59,717 nt of DNA from Sulfurimonas sp. SAG-AH-194-C21. GTDB taxonomy: Bacteria; Campylobacterota; Campylobacteria; Campylobacterales; Sulfurimonadaceae. The stretch spans positions 1 to 59,717 of the forward strand of contig NZ_JAEMVC010000010.1 of assembly GCF_029215985.1 (NCBI RefSeq), read 5' to 3'. Both the position numbers and the translations under genes were made by a program. The notes under the pieces are model-generated. The model searched no databases, was not told where the DNA came from, and saw nothing but the letters and a program-made list of their open reading frames with translations. Shown piece by piece: positions 37,185 to 44,819 of the stretch (the stretch's first letter is position 1; each line of letters opens with the position of its first letter).

Positions 37185-37988
37185 CTATTTTTTGTTTCTA
37201 GTGATAAATCTACCAGAAAGATTGATGATTAGTACTAAAACTGTGAGTATAAATGAAGCTGCCCATGCAAGGTCTCGACTTGCTTCTTCAGGTTCATTTG
37301 CAAGGTCGTAGATGCTTACAGTCAGTGATGGAAAAGATTCAGTTAGATCAAGAGAAAAGTAGTTCGAAGTCTCTGATGTAAAAAGAAGAGGTGCTGTCTC
37401 ACCGATGATGCGAGCAAACGCGAGTAGTATTCCTGTCATTATTCCGACTTTAGCGGCTTTTATAACGATGTCGATGATGACTTTGTACTTTGATGCACCA
37501 AGTGCAATTCCCGCTTCACGAAGTTCACGAGGAACGAGTGAGAGCATATTATCAGTTGTATTTATAACTACGGGTATCATCATGATAGATAAGGCGATAG
37601 CTCCAGCAAATCCACTAGTGCCTCCAGTAGGTACAACTATGACAGCATATACAAACGCACCGATAACGATAGAAGGAGCTGACATCATGATGTCTGATAA
37701 ATCACGGATGATGTCTGCATAACGACCTCGACCATACTCTTGTATGTAAATACCAGCAGCCATTCCAAGTGGAATACCTATGAGTGAAGCGATACCTGCT
37801 AAGATAAACTGTCCAACGATAAGGTTACGAAGACCACCATCTATAAGGTCATTTAAAAAGAGTCCAAAGTGAAATGAACCGAGACCCTTTATGAAAAGTG
37901 TAGTAAGAATCCAAGCTAAAAAAGCAAGACCGATAAGGGCTGAGAAGATACTGAGACCTAAAAAGATTTTATTTATGAGAAGACGCAT
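37185..37988 (-). CDS. pstA: Phosphate ABC transporter permease PstA
   Basis: This 267-residue inner-membrane permease has six predicted helices. The cytoplasmic EAA loop ([23 protein letters not shown]) contacts PstB, and the segment [18 protein letters not shown] is family-typical. It overlaps pstC by one base. Confidence 0.95.
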   Translation of the reverse strand: MRLLINKIFLGLSIFSALIGLAFLAWILTTLFIKGLGSFHFGLFLNDLIDGGLRNLIVGQFILAGIASLIGIPLGMAAGIYIQEYGRGRYADIIRDLSDIMMSAPSIVIGAFVYAVIVVPTGGTSGFAGAIALSIMMIPVVINTTDNMLSLVPRELREAGIALGASKYKVIIDIVIKAAKVGIMTGILLAFARIIGETAPLLFTSETSNYFSLDLTESFPSLTVSIYDLANEPEEASRDLAWAASFILTVLVLIINLSGRFITRNKK

Positions 37989-38953
37989 TAATTAGCCCTT
38001 TTAAGAAAGTAAAACTTTGCGATGCTTATGATGGCAAAAGAGATGATGAAGAGTATAAGTGCGAGATAAAAAAGTGCTGACTCACCAAGGCCACTCGCTT
38101 CACCAAAGTTGTTAGCCATAGCAACGGGGATAGAGATAGTAGGGTCTGTAATCTTACTTGGTAGCACAAAAATACTTCCGATAAGAAAGGCTACAGCCAT
38201 AGTCTCACCTAAAGCACGACCAAGTGCTAAGATGATAGAACCGATGATACCGACCTTAGAGTATGGAAAAATGATGTCTTTAATGACTTCAAACTTTGTA
38301 GCACCAAGCGCATAAGCAGACTCTTTTAAAACAGCGGGTGTTGTGTTCATACTGTCACGAGTAATAGCCGCCATAAATGGAAGTATCATTACCCCTAAAA
38401 CAAGACCAGCTGTCAGGAGTGATACTTGATAGCCACCAAACAAGTCAGCTATGATAGGAGCGAAATAATAAAGACCCCACATACCAAAGATAATAGAAGG
38501 AATAGCCGCTAAAAGCTCAATAGCTACACCAACAACATTTGAGATGTTTTTAGGGGCAATTTCTGCTAAAAATACAGCGATACCCATAGCAATAGGGAGT
38601 GAAAAGGCTAGGGCGATAAGAGTTGTAAGGAGTGTCCCCACTATTGGAACAAGACCACCATAAATAGTTTTTGTACTAATGTCATCTTCGTCATCCAACA
38701 TCATGTCGTCTTCATCTTCTAACATTATGTCATCTTCATCAAGAATCATTGCATCATCTGAATCTGTAAGCTCAGTTGTCGGTGCAGATTCTAACGCGAC
38801 ATCTTTATTCCAATCAGAATTTGTGATAAAGTTAAAACCAAACTCATCAATGGCAGGTTTTGCTGTAATGTATAAAGTTATAAATATACCAACTAGTAGT
38901 ATAAAGACAAGTGAAGCACTTGAGAGCGCAAGTTTTTGAAATATTTTTTCCAT
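37988..38953 (-). CDS. pstC: Phosphate ABC transporter permease PstC with acidic periplasmic insert
   Basis: This 321-residue permease has six helices and the EAA-type loop KESAYALGATKFEVIKDIIFPYS. Between helix 1 (about 11-32) and helix 2 (about 105-128) the periplasmic loop holds an insertion of tandem acidic octads (DEDDIML-like, about residues 65-92) that I do not know from PstC of other bacteria. A dedicated Pho-box promoter sits directly upstream (38960-38992), so pstCAB-phoU-phoB-phoR can be made separately from pstS. Confidence 0.94.
   Translation of the reverse strand: MEKIFQKLALSSASLVFILLVGIFITLYITAKPAIDEFGFNFITNSDWNKDVALESAPTTELTDSDDAMILDEDDIMLEDEDDMMLDDEDDISTKTIYGGLVPIVGTLLTTLIALAFSLPIAMGIAVFLAEIAPKNISNVVGVAIELLAAIPSIIFGMWGLYYFAPIIADLFGGYQVSLLTAGLVLGVMILPFMAAITRDSMNTTPAVLKESAYALGATKFEVIKDIIFPYSKVGIIGSIILALGRALGETMAVAFLIGSIFVLPSKITDPTISIPVAMANNFGEASGLGESALFYLALILFIISFAIISIAKFYFLKRAN
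38682..38765 (-). repeat. Tandem acidic octapeptide repeats inside pstC
   Basis: About three and a half copies of a 24-base unit encode D-E-D-D-(I/M)-M-L-(E/D). The unit is visible as repeated cat-ctt-cgt/cat blocks on the plus strand. It adds about 28 residues, nearly all Asp, Glu, Met, Leu or Ile, to the first periplasmic loop. Confidence 0.85.
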
Positions 38954-38959
38954 AAAGGG

Positions 38960-38992
38960 ATTCTATAGGAATTTGGTTACATTAAGGTTACA
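38960..38992 (-). promoter_or_regulatory. Pho-box promoter of pstC
   Basis: Minus strand TGTAACC (38992-38986), TTAA, TGTAACC (38981-38975), nine bases, TAGAAT (38965-38960). The two repeats are perfect and 11 bp apart. The site lies between the unknown gene ending at 38997 and pstC. Confidence 0.72.
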
Positions 38993-38996
38993 ATCA

Positions 38997-40724
38997 TTAA
39001 AAAAACTCCATACCACCGTCATCATCGTCTAAAACAGTAGGTTCTAATGACATCTCGATCTGAGCGATATTTGAGTAAAAAGATTTATCCATAAAGTGAA
39101 TATCTTCAGCTGTTTGTTCTACTAAAACAGTGCGTTTCCATTCTAGTAAATCAGAAATAAGTGCTCGCATTAAGATAAGAAGCATTTCGCTATTGTCATC
39201 AATTGTATACTCTGAAAGTTTTTGGTTGAGTATCATAAGGGAATAACTGAGATCTTTAAACTCCATAAGAGGATTTAAAACTCTTGTGTATCCATCAAAA
39301 AAGTTTATCAGAGAGGATGTGATATCTTCTGTATAAGATGAGGCATAAGAAAGTACATCTATGTCACGTTCAAGTTCTAAAAGCTCATCATACACTTCTG
39401 ATTCAAGTTGAATTTCTGAAAAGTAGCTCTGTGCAGAGGTAGTGGAGCTAAGTGCAATCTCTACATTTGGCTCTATCTCTTTTGGCTCCACTTCTTTGTC
39501 TAAATCTATTTCAATTGCTAAGGCAGTCTCAACCTCTTTTTGTATCTCTTCTTCGGCATCAGCACACTTGTACTCATGTTTAAACTTATAACATATATCG
39601 ATAAAGTAACGCAGTGCATCGGCAAAATCAATAGAAGATGCATTAAATGACTTTGTATTTCCATCTTGGGCATAAAGATATTTGTTCCATGTGCCAAAAG
39701 ACTCTAGTAAATATATGAGTATATCTTTTAAATCATGATCATTTTTTGAGAGTAGATAAGAGATGGTGTTTGTCTCTGTGAGTTGATGAACCTCTGAGAG
39801 TTGAGCTGAAATCTCTTTAAGCCCACTGATACCTTTTATGTGAACTATAAATGCTTTGAGTTCAAGTGTAAAAGCGGCTTCTGTTTCAATTGTTGGATTG
39901 TTTATAAACTTATTTGCTATTTCTCCAAGTGTTTCATCAACTGCTCCAACCTCATTCCTTCTCTCTTTGAGGCTTCTGTATGTAGTATTATCTTGGATTC
40001 TAGAACTTCTCTCCATAGCTTGATTGTTGGTGATTAGCATGGAGCATGCTAACTCTTCATTTGTTTTATAGTGAGTTGTTTGTTTGAGGTGTGTAATCTC
40101 TAGGCTTTTAAAGTGGTTCTTCCCAATTTTGTTAAAAAGATAGTTGATTTGTTGCAGGGGAATGCTTATACTATTATAGAAATCTAACTCATCATCAGTT
40201 ATATCTATACAGAAAACTTTATGTATTTTTTTTCTTGAAGTTATATTGAGTTGGTCTAAAAAAACTATATGTAAACCGTTCTGGGCATGAATGTATGTAC
40301 GGTATTTATTCGTTGAGTTTTGTGTGATTATCGTATGACAAGGTTCAAATTCGACATATTCATAATGTTTAAAGTATGTTTGATGGAGAGACTTTTCATC
40401 ATAAGTTGTATGGGTAAAGTAACAGCATAAGTGCTTGTTCGAAGCACCAAAACGGCGTTTTCCTAAGGTAGAGAAGAAGTGTCTTCTTCTCTCTCGATCA
40501 TCAATACAGACATTTGCTATTTCTAAAAAATATGCTCTATCCATTTTTATATTTATATGTCTCACATCAATTGAATCATCATCATTCTCATGGTACTGAA
40601 TATATTGTACAAAATGTTTAGAATTGTTTTCATCATTTAGGTAGAGAATATTCTCATATTGACCACTGACAGCATCAGTAGTATGTATCCTAAATATGAA
40701 AGAATGTGATAAAATATTTTTCAT
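38997..40724 (-). CDS. Undescribed protein inside the pst operon (paralogue C)
   Basis: This is a 575-residue soluble-looking protein between pstS and pstC. It has no signal peptide or membrane helix. The N-terminal 180 residues are rich in His, Tyr and Asp with strand-like alternation; a middle helical part covers about 235-395, and a Glu-rich linker about 395-440. The C-terminal 135 residues match the helical end of paralogues A and B: EVYDELLELERDIDVLSYAS, then WKRTVLV, then DIHFMDKSFYSNIAQIEM, and an acidic-aromatic tail DDDDGGMEFF. It is not part of any Pst system I know. Position suggests a role in phosphate signalling, but this is inference. Confidence 0.8.
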   Translation of the reverse strand: MKNILSHSFIFRIHTTDAVSGQYENILYLNDENNSKHFVQYIQYHENDDDSIDVRHINIKMDRAYFLEIANVCIDDRERRRHFFSTLGKRRFGASNKHLCCYFTHTTYDEKSLHQTYFKHYEYVEFEPCHTIITQNSTNKYRTYIHAQNGLHIVFLDQLNITSRKKIHKVFCIDITDDELDFYNSISIPLQQINYLFNKIGKNHFKSLEITHLKQTTHYKTNEELACSMLITNNQAMERSSRIQDNTTYRSLKERRNEVGAVDETLGEIANKFINNPTIETEAAFTLELKAFIVHIKGISGLKEISAQLSEVHQLTETNTISYLLSKNDHDLKDILIYLLESFGTWNKYLYAQDGNTKSFNASSIDFADALRYFIDICYKFKHEYKCADAEEEIQKEVETALAIEIDLDKEVEPKEIEPNVEIALSSTTSAQSYFSEIQLESEVYDELLELERDIDVLSYASSYTEDITSSLINFFDGYTRVLNPLMEFKDLSYSLMILNQKLSEYTIDDNSEMLLILMRALISDLLEWKRTVLVEQTAEDIHFMDKSFYSNIAQIEMSLEPTVLDDDDGGMEFF

Positions 40725-40757
40725 AAAAGGACTCTAACATAACTAGACTTAAAGAAA

Positions 40758-41762
40758 TTACTTTATTCCTTTTTGCATCCAATAAGTTTTAACCTTATCT
40801 GTTAAAGATTTTGGAAGTGGAACAAAACCTAAACCTTTTGCAATTTCTTGACCATTTGAGTAGCACCAGCTATAAAATGCAGTAACTCTTTTGTTCATCT
40901 CCGGTTTCTCTGCTGGAACTAAGATAAAAGTTGCCGCTACCATTGGGTAAGACTGAGCACCTTTTGGGTCAGCTATAACAGCATAAAAGTCTTTCTTTGG
41001 GTCAAGTGTAGCTTTTGCAGCTGCAATTTGAAATGATTTAAGTGTTGGTACTATAAAGTTTCCTGCACGATTTTCTACTGTTGCCATCGCAATATTATTG
41101 TTTGAAGCATCTGCATAGTCAATGTATCCAACTGAGTACTTAGTCTGCTTAAGAAGTGCAGCTACACCAGAGTTTGTTTTTCCACCGATGTGGTGATCTC
41201 CAGGCCAGTTAAGTGACTTTTTAGCACCATAAGTTTTTCTCCAAGTCTTAGATACTTTAGAAAGATAATATGTAAAGTTATAAGTAGTACCTGAACCATC
41301 AGCACGGTGTACAAAAGTTAATTTTTCATGTGGAAGGTTAAGGCCAACATTTGCTGATGCAATGACTGTATCATCCCAGTATTTTGCCTCACCTGAAGCA
41401 ATTGCAACAGTTGCCGCGCGAGAAAGTTTAAGTCCGCTTATACCTGGAAGGTTGTAACCCATAGTGATAGCACCAACAACACCTGGAAACTGGTGAAGAT
41501 TGTTTGCTTTGAGAACCTTAGGGCTTAATGGCTTATCAGTACCAGCAAAGTTAACTGCACGTGCTTTTGCATCTTTAATACCTTTTGAACTTCCTTTTTT
41601 GATATAATCAATTTTGATACCTGTCTCTTTATTGTAGGCTTTTATCCATTTTTGGTAAACGCTGTATGGAAATGAAGCACCACTACCTTTAAGTACATCA
41701 TTTGCTGTTAATGATGTGAAGAGAACTGTACTAGCTAATGCTACTGTTATAAGTTTAGTCAT
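40758..41762 (-). CDS. pstS: Periplasmic phosphate-binding protein PstS
   Basis: This 334-residue periplasmic receptor delivers phosphate to PstCAB. A cleavable signal peptide covers about 1-20 (ALASTVLFTSLTA). The phosphate-binding loops are visible as GSGASFPYSVYQKW near the start and HRADGSGTTYNFT at about 154-166, with the Ser-Gly-Thr contacts; FAGTDKPLS is also typical. It is first in the pst operon and has a strong Pho-box promoter upstream. Confidence 0.97.
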   Translation of the reverse strand: MTKLITVALASTVLFTSLTANDVLKGSGASFPYSVYQKWIKAYNKETGIKIDYIKKGSSKGIKDAKARAVNFAGTDKPLSPKVLKANNLHQFPGVVGAITMGYNLPGISGLKLSRAATVAIASGEAKYWDDTVIASANVGLNLPHEKLTFVHRADGSGTTYNFTYYLSKVSKTWRKTYGAKKSLNWPGDHHIGGKTNSGVAALLKQTKYSVGYIDYADASNNNIAMATVENRAGNFIVPTLKSFQIAAAKATLDPKKDFYAVIADPKGAQSYPMVAATFILVPAEKPEMNKRVTAFYSWCYSNGQEIAKGLGFVPLPKSLTDKVKTYWMQKGIK

Positions 41763-41794
41763 TGATATAAGCCTTTTTATGTTTAAGTGCTGAA

Positions 41795-41827
41795 ATTATA
41801 AAACACTTGGGTTACGCTTTAGTTACA
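41795..41827 (-). promoter_or_regulatory. Pho-box promoter of pstS
   Basis: Minus strand TGTAACT (41827-41821), AAAG, CGTAACC (41816-41810), nine bases, perfect TATAAT (41800-41795). It has the same geometry as the divergent porin promoter. Confidence 0.78.
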
Positions 41828-41894
41828 AAGGATGTTTAAATGTTGAGCCTTACATATATATAGAGTTTATTATTGGTGACAAAACGGTATCTAC

Positions 41895-41927
41895 TGTAAC
41901 CAAGATGTAATCGCTTTGTAATATAAT
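41895..41927 (+). promoter_or_regulatory. Pho-box promoter of the OprP-like porin
   Basis: TGTAACC (41895-41901), AAGA, TGTAATC (41906-41912), nine bases, perfect TATAAT (41922-41927). A third TGTAATA begins at 41917, 11 bp further on, and overlaps the -10. The site is divergent from the pstS promoter. Confidence 0.78.
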
Positions 41928-41959
41928 TCCACAACTTAAAAATAATACCAAGGATTCAC

Positions 41960-43294
41960 ATGAAAAAAATTGTTTTATCAACAATCGCTGCTTTAACTGT
42001 AGCTTCTTTATCTGTACATGCAGATGAAATTAAATTATATCAAAATGCTAATGGTCAAGTATTTACATCACCTGCAGCTGATCGTACTGCACTAGATATG
42101 AAAAGCTTAAGTAGTTCAAAAAAATCAATAACTATTGTTGATAAGAAATCTCCTAATTTTTTACTTGGGAAGCAGACACACATCAACATGAAGTTTGTTG
42201 CTGATGATAACTCTGACATGTGGCTTAAGGCTGGTGTACGTATCCAAGGTACATTTGAAAATGTTAGTACTAACTATGCAGATACAACGAAAAATGATAC
42301 AAGTATCCCTGATGCATATCTTCGCCGTGTTCGTTTTGAAGTAGCAGCTGGTTTTAACAAGTGGACTTCATTTGTAATGGATGTTAGAAATGATAAGGCA
42401 AACTTTTCTCAAAAAGGTGAGCAGAAATTTAATGTTGGTGATGCTTATGTAAAAATAAAAAAGCCATTTAACACATCTTTAGTAAACTTCAAACTTTATC
42501 GTGCTAAAATCGATGTATCTCGTACTGAGACTGTAAAGTCTGCAAGAGTTATCGCTTATGACAGACCAAAAGTAGCCGATGCTGCTGCACAATACATTTC
42601 ACATAACCGTCGTGCAACAAATGCACAGATGTATGGTGACTGGAGTAAAAAAGTACATTATCAAGTTGCCTTTGGTGATGCTGTCGATTCTTCAAAATTA
42701 GCAGATGCAAAGGGTAAAAAAGATTCTAAGGTTACTGAGCAGAGCTTTTTCTATGGTGGTAAAGTAAGACTTTCTCCATTTGATGGTTGGGAAGAGACAA
42801 AGAGAACAGAGTCTTACTTTGGTCAAGGTCAACACTTCAGTATTGGTGCTGGTTACTGGGTAGTTCCATCTATTAAAGTTGAAAATGCAAGTGGAACTGC
42901 AACAGCTGATTTAACAAATAAACTTATAAACCTTGAGTTGTCTGCTCACTATAAAGGTCTTTTTGTTCAGGCTGAGTACTTTAAGTTTGATGATATGGTT
43001 GAAAACTGGAATGGGGCAACTATAAATACTGGTACATCTACTGGTTGGTATGCAACTGCTGAGTATGTTTTTACAGACTTTCACTTTGTAGCACCATTTG
43101 TTAGATATGAAGACTGGAACAAATTCGATGATAAGGCGGGTTATGACTATACTGCAACTATGGCTGGTGTAAACTGGTACCTAAAAGGTAACTCAATCAA
43201 AGCTGGTTTAGTGTATCAAACTGAAAAGTATGGTGTAAACACTGGAAACAAAGATGTAGATACAGTGAGACTTACATCTCAGTTCTTCTTTTAG
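41960..43294 (+). CDS. OprP/OprO-like phosphate-selective porin
   Basis: This 444-residue outer-membrane beta-barrel has a signal peptide at about 1-21 (AALTVASLSVHA). The barrel begins around residue 85 (DMWLKAGVRIQGTFE), strands alternate to the end, and the protein ends in Phe as barrels do for BAM recognition. The RRVRFEVAAGF-type strand is typical of the phosphate-selective porin O/P family. Divergence from pstS with a paired Pho box strongly supports phosphate uptake across the outer membrane. Confidence 0.88.
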   Translation: MKKIVLSTIAALTVASLSVHADEIKLYQNANGQVFTSPAADRTALDMKSLSSSKKSITIVDKKSPNFLLGKQTHINMKFVADDNSDMWLKAGVRIQGTFENVSTNYADTTKNDTSIPDAYLRRVRFEVAAGFNKWTSFVMDVRNDKANFSQKGEQKFNVGDAYVKIKKPFNTSLVNFKLYRAKIDVSRTETVKSARVIAYDRPKVADAAAQYISHNRRATNAQMYGDWSKKVHYQVAFGDAVDSSKLADAKGKKDSKVTEQSFFYGGKVRLSPFDGWEETKRTESYFGQGQHFSIGAGYWVVPSIKVENASGTATADLTNKLINLELSAHYKGLFVQAEYFKFDDMVENWNGATINTGTSTGWYATAEYVFTDFHFVAPFVRYEDWNKFDDKAGYDYTATMAGVNWYLKGNSIKAGLVYQTEKYGVNTGNKDVDTVRLTSQFFF

Positions 43295-43358
43295 AGAAGA
43301 ACTTCGACCCCTCGATAAAAAAACAACAGACAAACAAATTTTATTTCTCCTTATAAGA

Positions 43359-43391
43359 GAAGGCTCTTGAACCAAGCCTTCTTTTATTTTT
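43359..43391 (+). terminator. Rho-independent terminator after the porin gene
   Basis: Stem GAAGGCT (43359-43365), loop of nine, AGCCTTC (43375-43381), then TTTTATTTTT (43382-43391). It is placed 64 bases after the porin stop and just before the convergent regulator gene end. Confidence 0.8.
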
Positions 43392-43394
43392 CTC

Positions 43395-44075
43395 TTATGC
43401 TATCAAATACCCCACACCCCGAATCGTTTTTATATAATCTTTATCTTTTAATGGATCTATTTTCTCTTTTAATCTTTTTATAGCAACATTTACAGTTTTT
43501 GGATGAATATTATCACTGTCCTTCCAAACAAACTTCAACAAAAACTCTCTATCGAGTACTTTACCACGGTTATTGAGTAAAATTTGAAGTAGAGATGTTT
43601 CAAGGTTGGTGAGTATAATAGTTTCATCTAGTATATATACTCGATGCATATTAAGATCAAGTCTCATATCTTTATACTCTATATCAGCAAGTTCATCTTT
43701 GAGCTCATTAGAAGAACGCTTGAGTACAGCTTTTATACGTAAAACTAACTCTTCTAAATCAAAAGGTTTTGTGATGTAATCATCAGCACCTTTTAAAAAT
43801 CCCTCTTTAATCTCTTCACTAGAACTTTTAGCAGATAAAAAGATAACAGGAACATTAATGTTTTTGCTTCGAAGCATTTCAACATAATAAGATCCTTCAA
43901 TATCAGGTAGGTTTCTATCCATAAGTATAAGATCAATATTTTCTTGTGCTAAAGCATTGCGTACATTCTTTGTACTCAAAAACCCAAGAACATCAAAACC
44001 AGCAGAAGAGAGGTTGTACTCTAGGAGCTCTAGCATATCACTGTCATCGTCTACTATAAGTATCTGTTGTTTCAT
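43395..44075 (-). CDS. PhoB-like response regulator (OmpR family), second of a pair
   Basis: This 226-residue regulator starts at ATG 44075, which has a TGGA ribosome site; the ATG at 44108 would overlap the preceding gene. The receiver domain has ILIVDDDSD, phospho-Asp in LILMDRNLPDIEGS and YITKPF. The winged helix ends with DREFLLKFVWK, KTVNVAIKRLKEKI and IKTIRGVGYLI. It follows the next regulator gene by ten bases. No kinase gene is adjacent, so it may share PhoR or respond to another kinase. Confidence 0.9.
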   Translation of the reverse strand: MKQQILIVDDDSDMLELLEYNLSSAGFDVLGFLSTKNVRNALAQENIDLILMDRNLPDIEGSYYVEMLRSKNINVPVIFLSAKSSSEEIKEGFLKGADDYITKPFDLEELVLRIKAVLKRSSNELKDELADIEYKDMRLDLNMHRVYILDETIILTNLETSLLQILLNNRGKVLDREFLLKFVWKDSDNIHPKTVNVAIKRLKEKIDPLKDKDYIKTIRGVGYLIA

Positions 44076-44085
44076 ATTTTTTCCA

Positions 44086-44760
44086 TTATGATAGTTTATA
44101 TCCGACACCGCGGATAGTTTGAATATAGTTCTTTGTTTTGTCGTGGTCTATCTTGTCTTTGAGTCTCGTAATAGCCACATTTACTGTTTTGTATTGGTTA
44201 AGCTGTGAACTTCTCCATACATTTTCTAGTAAGTAATCACGGTCTAAAATACTGTTTTTATTGATAATAAACTCATACAGTAAATCAAATTCAAGTTTTG
44301 TAATATCAACATGTTTATCCTCAACACTCAGTGTTCTAGCATCCATGTCTAAGAGCAAGTCTCGATAACGGATAGTACCCTCGACATTTTGTTTAGATGT
44401 CCGTTTAAGGATAGACTTTATACGTAAAATAAGCTCTTTCATGTTGAATGGTTTTGTCATATAGTCATCGCCACCACGTAGAAAACCCTCTTCGATTTCT
44501 GAGTCTTTATCTTTAGCACTAAGATAGATAACGGGAGTTTGCATGCCATCTTTTCGTAGACCTTCAATGAACTCACTCCCTTCAATTCCAGGAAGGTTTC
44601 TATCCATGATAATAAGGTCGATATCTTCTTCTTCTAAAAGTGTAGCAACTGTTTTTGTATTTAAAAAACCAACGACATCGAAGTCCTCTTTAGAGAGATT
44701 ATATTCGATGAGGTCTAGTAAATCTTCTTCATCTTCCACAACTATAATTTTACTACTCAT
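44086..44760 (-). CDS. PhoB-like response regulator (OmpR family), first of a pair
   Basis: This 224-residue regulator has a receiver (IIVVEDEED, phospho-Asp in LIIMDRNLPGIEGS, YMTKPF) and a winged helix (DRDYLLENVWR, KTVNVAITRLKDKI, IQTIRGVGYKL). It is clearly a paralogue of the PhoB at 35020-35688 and of the next gene, so it arose by duplication. A Pho-like promoter lies in front and overlaps the end of the TonB-dependent receptor gene. AAGAGG is the ribosome site. Confidence 0.9.
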   Translation of the reverse strand: MSSKIIVVEDEEDLLDLIEYNLSKEDFDVVGFLNTKTVATLLEEEDIDLIIMDRNLPGIEGSEFIEGLRKDGMQTPVIYLSAKDKDSEIEEGFLRGGDDYMTKPFNMKELILRIKSILKRTSKQNVEGTIRYRDLLLDMDARTLSVEDKHVDITKLEFDLLYEFIINKNSILDRDYLLENVWRSSQLNQYKTVNVAITRLKDKIDHDKTKNYIQTIRGVGYKLS

Positions 44761-44784
44761 TTTGACAACCTCTTATTTTATTAT

Positions 44785-44817
44785 ATTATATGCTATTGAG
44801 GTTTCAATTTGATTACG
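44785..44817 (-). promoter_or_regulatory. Degenerate Pho-box promoter of the regulator pair
   Basis: Minus strand CGTAATC (44817-44811), AAAT, TGAAACC (44806-44800), nine bases, perfect TATAAT (44790-44785). The repeats are weaker than at pstS but the spacing is identical. Confidence 0.55.
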
Positions 44818-44819
44818 TT

